DNA from: JACVRU01 sp040905885
GTDB lineage: Bacteria > Actinomycetota > Thermoleophilia > Gaiellales > Gaiellaceae
Length of the DNA: 6,230 nt
NCBI GenBank assembly: GCA_040905885.1
Contig: JBBDQR010000080.1
Coordinates: 1 to 6,230 of the forward strand
Direction: 5' to 3'
Positions 1 to 4,685 of the stretch are shown here, in pieces. Position 1 is the first letter of the stretch; every line of letters begins with the position of its first letter. A program made the position numbers and the translations under genes. The notes under the pieces were generated by a model. That model made no database searches. It was given only the letters and a program-made list of their open reading frames with translations, and had not been told where the DNA came from.

Positions 1-18
1 GGGGGGGGGGCCCCCCCC
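1..18. other. Homopolymer contig end (G10C8), likely artefact
   Basis: The window opens with ten G followed by eight C, a self-complementary block with no coding or regulatory meaning that I can see. Together with the long G run at the other end, it is best read as a read-end or assembly artefact. Ordinary sequence starts at about base 19. Confidence 0.7.
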
Positions 19-33
19 TCCGCCGAAGGCTGA

Positions 34-126
34 CGCCGCTGGCGGCAGGATGCTTCGCCCGCGGACCTTGCCCGTACTACGCGTACTGTGCTGCGGCCCG
101 CGGGCTCGCCTCCTTTGCCAGCGGCG
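34..126. repeat. Large imperfect palindrome (REP-like or structured RNA candidate)
   Basis: This is an extended inverted repeat in non-coding DNA, 20 bases past the stop of the acyl-CoA dehydrogenase gene. The outer arms are a perfect 10-bp match (CGCCGCTGGC at 34-43, GCCAGCGGCG at 117-126). The next segment pairs 6 of 7 bases (47-53 with 108-114). An inner 8-bp arm is perfect (GCCCGCGG at 57-64, CCGCGGGC at 98-105). Near the centre, GTAC (74-77) can pair with GTAC (83-86) around the loop TACGC. All arms share a centre near base 80-81, giving about 28 pairs within 93 bases. No T-run follows on either strand, so it is not a textbook intrinsic terminator. It could be a REP/BIME-type intergenic repeat, a non-autonomous mobile element or a structured 3' RNA end. 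The pairing is seen directly; the function is unknown. Confidence 0.7.
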
Positions 127-146
127 CCCCAGGAACGGCCTAGCAG

Positions 147-1328
147 CTAGGAGACCCCGGCGAGGAGGAAGGCGCGGCTCTCGCGCAGCATCTCGCGGGC
201 GATCACGAGCCGCTGGATCTCGTTCGTGCCCTCGTAGATCTGCGTGATCTTCGCGTCCCGCATCATCCGCTCGAGCGGGTACTCCTTGATGTACCCGTAA
301 CCGCCGAGGATCTGGACGGCCTCCGTCGTGACCCACATGGCCGTGTCCGTGCAGAACAGCTTGGCCATCGCGGACGCCTTCGTCAGCTCCGGCCCCTCGA
401 TGCCCGCGTCGACCATCCGGCCGAAGTCGTAGAGCAGCCCGCGAGCCGCCTGGCAGGCCGTCTCCATGTCGGCGAGCTTCGCCTGGATCAGCTGGTGCTC
501 GGCGATCGGCTTGCCGAAGGTCTCGCGGGAGCGGGCGTACTCGAGCGCGTAGTCGGTCGCACCCTGCGCGAGCCCGAGCCCCTGCGCGGCGACGCCGGGG
601 CGCGAGCGGTCGAGGATGCGCATCGCGATCTTGAAGCCGTCGCCCTCCTCGCCGAGCAGGCTGTCGACCGGAACGCGGCAGTCCTCGAAGACGAGCTCGC
701 CGGTGGTCGAGCCGGAGATGCCCATCTTCGGCTCGAGGCGCGCGACCTGGAAGCCGGGCGCCTCCGACTCGACGAGGAAGGCGGAGATGCCGGCGTGGCC
801 CGCCTCGGGATCGGTCTTGGCGAAGACCGTGTAGAGGTTGGCGACGGCCGCGTTCGTGATGAATCGCTTCGAGCCGTTCAGGACGTACTCGTCGCCCTCG
901 CGGCGCGCCGTCGTCCGCATCGCGGCCGAGTCCGATCCGGAGCCGGCCTCCGTGAGCGCGTAGGCGCAGAGCCACTCGCCGGAGGCGAGCCGCGGCAGGT
1001 AGCGCTGCTTCTGCTCCTCGCTGCCGGCGAGCTTGACCCCGAGCGAGCCGAGCTCCTGGACGGCGAGGATGAGCGCGCTCGTCGCGCAGACCTTCGCCAC
1101 CTCCTCGATCGCAACGAGCGAGAGCAGCGTGCCGGTGCCGGTGCCGCCGTGCTCGTCGTCGTAGAGGAGCCCGAAGACCTCGTGCTCGCGGAAGAGCTCG
1201 ACGACGTCCCAGGGGAACTCGTGCGACGCGTCGATCTCGGCCGCGCGCGGCGCGATCCGCTCGCGCGTCAGCGTCCGGACGAGGTCGCGCAGCTCCCGCT
1301 GCTCGTCGCTGAGCGCGTTCCAGGCCAT
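147..1328 (-). CDS. Acyl-CoA dehydrogenase (FAD-dependent)
   Basis: The product is predicted to oxidise an acyl-CoA thioester to the trans-2-enoyl-CoA, passing electrons through FAD to electron-transfer flavoprotein in fatty-acid or branched-chain amino-acid breakdown in the cytoplasm. At 393 residues it has the usual length for short/medium-chain family members. The helical N-terminal domain (about 1-115) starts with the typical LSDEQRELRDLVR. The first family signature, with ALTEAGSGSD at 124-133, is intact. The C-terminal helical domain carries QILGGYGYIKE (339-349), RDAKI (357-361) and IYEGTNEIQR (364-373). Glu366 in IYEGT is the expected catalytic base of the MCAD/SCAD type. Chain-length preference cannot be read from the sequence. 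The ATG is supported by a TAGACT hexamer ending six bases upstream; there is no Shine-Dalgarno sequence. It is last in the minus-strand gene series and is followed by the 34-126 palindrome. No neighbouring beta-oxidation gene is in the window. Confidence 0.96.
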   Translation of the reverse strand: MAWNALSDEQRELRDLVRTLTRERIAPRAAEIDASHEFPWDVVELFREHEVFGLLYDDEHGGTGTGTLLSLVAIEEVAKVCATSALILAVQELGSLGVKLAGSEEQKQRYLPRLASGEWLCAYALTEAGSGSDSAAMRTTARREGDEYVLNGSKRFITNAAVANLYTVFAKTDPEAGHAGISAFLVESEAPGFQVARLEPKMGISGSTTGELVFEDCRVPVDSLLGEEGDGFKIAMRILDRSRPGVAAQGLGLAQGATDYALEYARSRETFGKPIAEHQLIQAKLADMETACQAARGLLYDFGRMVDAGIEGPELTKASAMAKLFCTDTAMWVTTEAVQILGGYGYIKEYPLERMMRDAKITQIYEGTNEIQRLVIAREMLRESRAFLLAGVS

Positions 1329-1334
1329 CGGCGA

Positions 1335-1340
1335 AGTCTA
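1335..1340 (-). promoter_or_regulatory. Candidate -10 element of the acyl-CoA dehydrogenase gene (leaderless type)
   Basis: On the minus strand TAGACT occupies positions -12 to -7 relative to the A of the ATG at 1328. This matches the actinobacterial TANNNT -10 consensus at the exact spacing that puts the transcription start on the start codon. No Shine-Dalgarno sequence is visible between the hexamer and the ATG. I see no convincing -35 box, which is common for such promoters. Confidence 0.55.
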
Positions 1341-1346
1341 TGCCGG

Positions 1347-1360
1347 GCGCCGAGCGGCGC
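1347..1360 (-). terminator. Short GC hairpin after the SOD-like gene, possible weak terminator
   Basis: A perfect 5-bp stem (GCGCC/GGCGC) with a four-base loop overlaps the last base of the SOD-like stop codon and ends six bases before the TAGACT hexamer of the next gene. No T-run follows, so it may be a U-tract-less terminator, an mRNA 3'-end stabiliser or chance in GC-rich DNA. Confidence 0.3.
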
Positions 1361-1806
1361 TAGGGGGCGGGCTCGACGTTCGCGCAGGCGATCTCGGGAT
1401 TGTCGGGCTCGCTCGAGGGGGCGGCGTGCACGTTGTAGTAGGTGCCGGCCTCGAGCGCCGTCTCCGGCGCCCCGACGTCGAGGTGGACCGCGACGACGCC
1501 GTCCCGGCCGGCCTCCAGGTCGGGATGGACCGCGACGGGGTCGGCCTTGCGTCCGCAAGCGCTGTCCGGGCCGTGGAAGTGCACCGCGTGGCGCGTTCCC
1601 GGCTCGAGCCCCCAGACGACGATCCAGCCAGTCAGCCGGCCGTCCGCGTGCTCGAGGACGCCAACGCCCTCAGGCCCGCCCGGCGCCGTGGGCTCGATCC
1701 GGAGCTCGGCGGCACGGCGACCGTCCTCGCGGAGCACGCCCAGCGCAATCGAGGCGAAGACTCCGACGAGGGCTCCCAGTGCGACGAAGATCGCTCCTGC
1801 TCGCAT
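1360..1806 (-). CDS. Membrane-anchored Cu/Zn superoxide dismutase/CHRD-like protein
   Basis: This 148-residue protein has an N-terminal hydrophobic segment (about 5-25) followed by Arg/Glu/Asp, so it is probably a signal anchor with the rest outside the membrane. The remainder resembles the Cu/Zn-SOD beta-barrel and CHRD families. HAVHFHG (73-79) has the His-x-His pair H76/H78 in the position of the copper ligands. C84 and C141 could form the conserved SOD disulfide. H94 (VHPDLEAG) may be a further ligand. DGVVAVHLD (102-110) matches the DGVADV-type strand, and YYNVHA (123-128) supplies H127 at the last copper-ligand position. The zinc loop and the electrostatic loop are much shorter than in classical SODs. 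SOD activity is therefore not assured: a copper-only SOD, a copper-binding protein or an inactive CHRD protein are alternatives. A 40-bp gap separates it from the upstream VOC gene, with no TANNNT hexamer at leaderless spacing, so co-transcription with that gene is likely. GAGGG directly abuts the ATG, too close for a normal ribosome-binding site. Confidence 0.75.
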   Translation of the reverse strand: MRAGAIFVALGALVGVFASIALGVLREDGRRAAELRIEPTAPGGPEGVGVLEHADGRLTGWIVVWGLEPGTRHAVHFHGPDSACGRKADPVAVHPDLEAGRDGVVAVHLDVGAPETALEAGTYYNVHAAPSSEPDNPEIACANVEPAP

Positions 1807-1836
1807 CCCTCGGAGGGGATACGCCGGCGACCGCCG
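1807..1836 (-). promoter_or_regulatory. Inverted repeats in the VOC/SOD-like gap
   Basis: Two short inverted repeats sit between the VOC stop and the SOD-like ATG. CCCTC-G-GAGGG (1807-1817) directly abuts the start codon. CGGC/GCCG arms around a four-base loop (GACC) span 1825-1836. Either could shape the 5' end of the message or mask the ribosome entry site. Both are short enough to occur by chance at this GC content. Confidence 0.2.
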
Positions 1837-1846
1837 ACCAGATTGC

Positions 1847-2254
1847 TCAGTCGGGCGTGATCACGACGGACGCCGCCGAGCGACGCGCCGGGCCGTGGTA
1901 CACCGCCTCAACGTTGTTCCCGTCCGGGTCGTAGGCGTACGCGCTGTAGTAGCCCGGGTGGTAGTCGCGCTCGCCCGGCCGGCCGTTGTCCCGGCCGCCG
2001 GCTGCGAGCGCCGCGTCATGGAAGCGCTGCACGGTCTCGCGGTCGGGCGCCTGGAAGGCGATGTGGAGGCCGGTGGTCGGCTCGCCGTCGTCGCTGACCC
2101 AGAGCTCGTCGACGCCGAAGGCGCTCTGGCTCTCGTGCGTCAGCTCCAGGCCCACGGCCTCGAGGACCGCGCGGTAGAACCGCTTCGAGGCCTCGAGGTC
2201 GCGGACCCGCAGATGGACGTGGTCGAAGAGCCGCCCGGCGTGGTACTCGGTCAC
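1847..2254 (-). CDS. VOC superfamily protein (glyoxalase/bleomycin-resistance/dioxygenase fold)
   Basis: This is a single-domain vicinal-oxygen-chelate protein of 135 residues, the usual length for stand-alone VOC proteins, probably a cytoplasmic dimer. The two beta-alpha-beta-beta-beta modules are recognisable. The first begins FDHVHLRVRDLEASKRFYRAVL (in segments from residue 10), the second covers about 62-120. Likely metal ligands are His12 in the first strand, His64 in GLHIAF and Glu116 in NNVEAVYH, following the typical DPDGNNVE turn (109-116). The substrate cannot be predicted; family members include lyases, dioxygenases and thiol-transfer resistance proteins. The start is GTG, chosen because the conserved first strand begins shortly after it and TAGACT lies seven bases upstream. 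It lies 33 bp downstream of the metallopeptidase gene and 40 bp upstream of the SOD-like gene, with no clear metabolic link to either. Confidence 0.92.
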   Translation of the reverse strand: MTEYHAGRLFDHVHLRVRDLEASKRFYRAVLEAVGLELTHESQSAFGVDELWVSDDGEPTTGLHIAFQAPDRETVQRFHDAALAAGGRDNGRPGERDYHPGYYSAYAYDPDGNNVEAVYHGPARRSAASVVITPD

Positions 2255-2261
2255 TGAGGCG

Positions 2262-2267
2262 AGTCTA
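2262..2267 (-). promoter_or_regulatory. Candidate -10 element of the VOC gene (leaderless type)
   Basis: The minus strand carries TAGACT at -13 to -8 from the GTG at 2254, the same hexamer as before the acyl-CoA dehydrogenase. This spacing predicts a start on the A immediately before the GTG or on the GTG itself. There is no Shine-Dalgarno sequence in the seven bases between. Confidence 0.5.
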
Positions 2268-2270
2268 GTC

Positions 2271-2284
2271 CGCCCGAGAGGGCG
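2271..2284 (-). terminator. Short GC hairpin after the metallopeptidase gene, possible weak terminator
   Basis: A perfect 5-bp stem (CGCCC/GGGCG) with the loop GAGA (plus strand) begins three bases past the metallopeptidase stop codon and ends three bases before the TAGACT hexamer of the VOC gene. There is no T-run. It parallels the hairpin at 1347-1360 in size, loop length and location, which makes chance somewhat less likely. Confidence 0.33.
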
Positions 2285-2287
2285 TGC

Positions 2288-3244
2288 TCAGGCCTCGACC
2301 GCGAGCCTGAGCCGCAGCGAGAACGGCGCGGTCGCCGTCCCGACGTTCTTGACGCTGGCGCGGCACGACGCGGGGCCGAGGCCGGGGTTGTCGAGCGTCG
2401 CGCGCCGCCGCCCGGGGCCGAGCGTCCGCGCCGCGAGGAGGATGCCGTCGCAGACGATCTCCATGCGCATGCGTCCGCGGGCCGCCGTCGCCGTGAACGT
2501 AACGCGGCGACCCGGCCCGAGCAGCGTGAACGGCACCGACCGGACCTGGCCGGCTCGCAGGACCCCCTCGCGGAGCACGGTCAGCGGCACCCGCAGCGGC
2601 TCGGCGGCCACCGGCGGGGCCGGCAAGGCGGGCTCGGCGCCGAGGTCCTGGCGGATGGCGCTGAGGATCTCCGCGCTCGGCGGGGCGAGCCAGCGGATCT
2701 TGAACAGCACGGTCATGTTCGCCTGGACGTAGTCCTCGGCGAAGATCTCCCCGAGCGAGCGCTCCCAGCCGAGCCGGTAGTCCCGGGCGGCCTCGCCGGA
2801 GTCGAGCAGGGACTGCATCCCCCGCGCGGCCCACCAGCGCACCGTCCCGTTCGGCTCGCGCAGGCCCTCGACCGGCGTCGACGCGTCGACGTGATGCCCG
2901 TACTCGTGGAGGACGATCCCGGCGAGGGCGTCGCTCTGGCCGGCCGGGACGACGATCAGCGCGCCCGCGCTGCCCCGCGAGTAGCAGGCCGCGGCGCCGC
3001 TGCCGCAGATGCCCGTGATCTCCGTCGGCCGGACGATGCGGATCGTGACCGCGGAGATCTCGTCCCCGTGGATCGCGGCCGAGAGGATCGACGTGTACCA
3101 GCCCGTGTCGACCCCGCTCGCCTGGACGTCGAAGGTGATCGTCCGGCCCTGGGCGTCCTGCGCCAGGACGGTCTCGGCCATCGCCGGCGAGGCGAGGGCG
3201 AGCGAGAGCGCGACTGCGACGAGCAGAGCACGGAGGGGCCGCAC
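2288..3244 (-). CDS. Secreted putative zinc metallopeptidase (HExxH) with C-terminal beta domain
   Basis: This 318-residue protein has a clear Sec signal peptide: n-region Arg2/Arg5, a hydrophobic core at about 6-18 and a likely cut after AMA at 23. LHEYGHHVDAS (112-122) is an HExxH zinc motif, with His113, Glu114 and His117. LGEIFAEDYV (164-173) lies about 50 residues later, so Glu166 or Glu170 could be the third ligand as in gluzincin-type peptidases. Cys80/Cys87 just before the motif may form a disulfide. A proline/alanine-rich linker (about 203-218) leads to a predicted beta-sandwich (about 219-318) with a second Cys pair, 265/294, possibly for substrate or wall binding. I do not recognise a named peptidase family, so the activity is inferred from the motif. 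The start is GTG: it gives a proper signal peptide and TAGGCT lies six bases upstream. Only 9 bp separate it from the propeller gene, suggesting an operon with it. Confidence 0.8.
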   Translation of the reverse strand: MRPLRALLVAVALSLALASPAMAETVLAQDAQGRTITFDVQASGVDTGWYTSILSAAIHGDEISAVTIRIVRPTEITGICGSGAAACYSRGSAGALIVVPAGQSDALAGIVLHEYGHHVDASTPVEGLREPNGTVRWWAARGMQSLLDSGEAARDYRLGWERSLGEIFAEDYVQANMTVLFKIRWLAPPSAEILSAIRQDLGAEPALPAPPVAAEPLRVPLTVLREGVLRAGQVRSVPFTLLGPGRRVTFTATAARGRMRMEIVCDGILLAARTLGPGRRRATLDNPGLGPASCRASVKNVGTATAPFSLRLRLAVEA

Positions 3245-3250
3245 CGGACA

Positions 3251-3256
3251 AGCCTA
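3251..3256 (-). promoter_or_regulatory. Candidate -10 element of the metallopeptidase gene overlapping a stop codon
   Basis: TAGGCT on the minus strand lies at -12 to -7 from the GTG at 3244. Its first three bases are the TAG stop codon of the upstream propeller gene, so the match may be a by-product of the stop codon. The spacing nevertheless equals that of the acyl-CoA dehydrogenase hexamer. Confidence 0.35.
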
Positions 3257-3970
3257 GCCTCGCTGCCAGTCCAGATCCGCCACCGAAAGGGGGATTCGCG
3301 CGACCGGGTCGCCGCCGCCGGCCGGGACGATCTCGATCTCGCCCGCGCCGGCGACCGCCGCGAACCGCTCGTCCGGCGACCAGGCAATCGCATGGCCTTC
3401 GGGAAGGTCGAGCCGCCGGCCGGCCGCATCGAAGACCGCCAGCCCGTCGGCGGCGATCGCGGCGAAGTAGCTGCCGTTCGGGCTCGCGCGCAGCCCGCGA
3501 TACGAGCCGCTCGCGACGACGCGGACCAGGCGGTCGCCCTCCCAGATCGTCAGGCTCCCGCCGCCGAGCGCGGCCGCGAACCGCCGGCCGCCCAGCCAGG
3601 CGACCTCGAGCACGTCCGGGTTGCGGAGCAGCGTCGTCGTCCCGCCCGGCACCGGGTACGCGAACCAGGCCACTTCCCCGTCCCGCACGCCGAGGTTGTC
3701 GCGCCGCGTGAAGACGCCGCAGCCGACGGTCAGGAAGTCGCGCCGCGCGAGGTCGGGCAGGCGGACGGCGTGGCGGCGGCAGTCGGCGTCGCTGTAGACG
3801 AGCTCCCCGCGCACGTCGGGCGGAATCGCCTCCGGGCCGTCGCGCAGCGCGTCGAGCGCCGCGACGAGCGCCACGAGCGCGACAGCGCCGACCGCGAGGA
3901 CGCTAAGGAAGCGAGACGTACTGCGCGAGGAAGCTTCTGACCTCGGGTACGTCGATCCGCTGGGCGACAT
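3254..3970 (-). CDS. Membrane-anchored beta-propeller-like protein
   Basis: This 238-residue hypothetical protein has one hydrophobic segment (about 21-42) preceded by an Arg-containing tail, so it is predicted to be a signal anchor with the bulk outside the cell. The outer part shows WD40/PD40-like blade repeats. Three are visible: about 121-157 (VAWLGGRRFAAAL...LTIWEGD), 159-190 (LRASPNGSYFAAI...LAVFDAAG) and 194-226 (IAWSPDERFAAVA...IEIVPAGG). A last strand, ADLDW (231-235), could close the ring. An earlier part (55-105) with Cys64 and Cys84 may form one or two more. About 195 residues suffice for only four or five blades. No catalytic motif is seen; protein binding or sensing is the usual role of such folds. 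The ATG at 3970 overlaps the serine protease gene by 68 bases and has no clear ribosome-binding site. The only later candidate is a GTG inside the membrane segment. The start is therefore uncertain, but the reading frame is convincing. Confidence 0.75.
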   Translation of the reverse strand: MSPSGSTYPRSEASSRSTSRFLSVLAVGAVALVALVAALDALRDGPEAIPPDVRGELVYSDADCRRHAVRLPDLARRDFLTVGCGVFTRRDNLGVRDGEVAWFAYPVPGGTTTLLRNPDVLEVAWLGGRRFAAALGGGSLTIWEGDRLVRVVASGSYRGLRASPNGSYFAAIAADGLAVFDAAGRRLDLPEGHAIAWSPDERFAAVAGAGEIEIVPAGGGDPVARIPLSVADLDWQRG

Positions 3971-4667
3971 TCGTCGACTTGCAGAAGACGTCGCCGGTCA
4001 CCGTCACCGAGACGACCAGGTTCGAGTCCGCGCCGCCGAGGAACTGCGGGCCGCCGGAGTCGCCGTAGCAGGTGCCGCCGCTGCCGGTGTGCGGGTTCTG
4101 CGAGATTCGCAGGTAGCCGGGCCCGAGCGCGTTGAAGTAGCCGATCGACAGCCGCCGCGCGTCGGGATAGGTGAAATCGAAGTCGCCGTGCGGCGGGTCG
4201 TCCTCGAGCGACCCGTAGCCGACGGACGTGAACGCCGTCGAGCCGTTCAGCGTCCCGGCCGCCTTCATCTGGGAGAGCAAGTTCTCGGTGGGCAGGCGGG
4301 CCGGCGCGATCCCCTTGACCGGCTTGTCGAAGACGATCACGGCCACGTCGAGCGGGTTGCCCTCGTTGTTGTAGTAGCCGGGGTGCTGGTGCCAGGTGCC
4401 CCAGACCAGCTTCGACCGGGACGTGTACTGCTCGTCGAAGGTGACCGAGACCCGCGCGCCCACCTCGCAGTGGGCCGCGGTCAGGAAGACCGTCGGCGAG
4501 ATCAGCGTGCCGGAGCAGTAGGGGAACGTGCCGGACGAGAAAGTGCCGACGAGGGCACCGACGTACGGGTGTCGGCCGTCGTCCGGCTCCCCGTACGTGA
4601 TCGCGAGCGCACCGGACGCGAAGACCGCGGCGGCGAGGACGGCGAGCGTGAGGAGACCCCTCTTCAC
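3903..4667 (-). CDS. Secreted S1-family (chymotrypsin-fold) serine protease
   Basis: The product is a 254-residue exported protease. Its signal peptide has Lys2/Arg3, a hydrophobic core at 5-17 and a probable cut after ALA at 22. The catalytic triad is complete: His66 in LTAAHC, Asp107 in NPLDVAVI and Ser204 in GTCYGDSGGP. Cys51-Cys67 and Cys200-Cys229 match the conserved S1 disulfides. The residue six before the catalytic Ser (chymotrypsin position 189) is Gly198, not Asp, so cleavage after Arg/Lys as in trypsin is not expected. The predicted mature protein begins ITYGEPDDG, like the IVGG activation end, leaving no propeptide. The GTG start is chosen because the same frame stays open far upstream by chance, whereas the signal peptide begins exactly here and TAGCAT lies seven bases before. 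It is divergent from the amidohydrolase, with an 18-bp gap, and its 3' end overlaps the propeller gene. Confidence 0.93.
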   Translation of the reverse strand: MKRGLLTLAVLAAAVFASGALAITYGEPDDGRHPYVGALVGTFSSGTFPYCSGTLISPTVFLTAAHCEVGARVSVTFDEQYTSRSKLVWGTWHQHPGYYNNEGNPLDVAVIVFDKPVKGIAPARLPTENLLSQMKAAGTLNGSTAFTSVGYGSLEDDPPHGDFDFTYPDARRLSIGYFNALGPGYLRISQNPHTGSGGTCYGDSGGPQFLGGADSNLVVSVTVTGDVFCKSTNVAQRIDVPEVRSFLAQYVSLP

Positions 4668-4673
4668 GGCTGC

Positions 4674-4685
4674 GATGCTACAGCA
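4674..4685 (+). promoter_or_regulatory. Possible weak -10 element of the amidohydrolase gene and small inverted repeat
   Basis: On the plus strand GATGCT (4674-4679) is at -12 to -7 from the ATG. It keeps the A at -11 and the T at -7 of TANNNT but lacks the first T. TGCT-AC-AGCA (4676-4685) is a 4-bp inverted repeat ending directly before the ATG and overlapping the opposing -10 candidate, so polymerases on the two strands would compete. The evidence is weak. Confidence 0.25.
4675..4680 (-). promoter_or_regulatory. Candidate -10 element of the serine protease gene (leaderless type)
   Basis: TAGCAT (minus strand) at -13 to -8 from the GTG at 4667 fits TANNNT at near-leaderless spacing. It lies wholly inside the 18-bp divergent gap, so any -35 region would lie within the 5' end of the amidohydrolase coding sequence. 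Confidence 0.45.

Noticed and set aside
34..126. tRNA, CRISPR array or integron attC reading of the palindrome
   Set aside because: There is no cloverleaf with conserved T-loop, no repeated direct units with spacers, and no RYYYAAC/GTTRRRY ends.
50..247. 65-codon plus-strand frame at the left end
   Set aside because: It runs through the palindrome and antisense to the dehydrogenase 3' end. The translation is mostly Arg/Ala/Pro with no features.
495..1934. 479-codon plus-strand open frame
   Set aside because: It is a shadow of the acyl-CoA dehydrogenase, SOD-like and VOC genes on the other strand, Arg/Ala-rich with no recognisable domain. Such frames are common at this GC content.
1847..2254. 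Calling the VOC gene a glyoxalase I or bleomycin-resistance gene
   Set aside because: The fold and likely metal ligands are clear, but nothing in the sequence or context distinguishes a specific reaction.
2265..3251. 328-codon minus-strand frame in another phase of the metallopeptidase gene
   Set aside because: It is Arg/Gly/Pro-rich with no motif, while the other phase has a signal peptide, HEYGHH and paired cysteines.
2891..3940. 349-codon plus-strand open frame opposite the metallopeptidase and propeller genes
   Set aside because: Its Arg/Asp/Ala-rich composition mirrors the codon bias of the true minus-strand genes, with no domain or signal.
4089..4685. In-frame upstream extension of the amidohydrolase (199 codons)
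   Set aside because: It is antisense to the serine protease and lacks any family resemblance. Amidohydrolase homology begins at the ATG at 4686.
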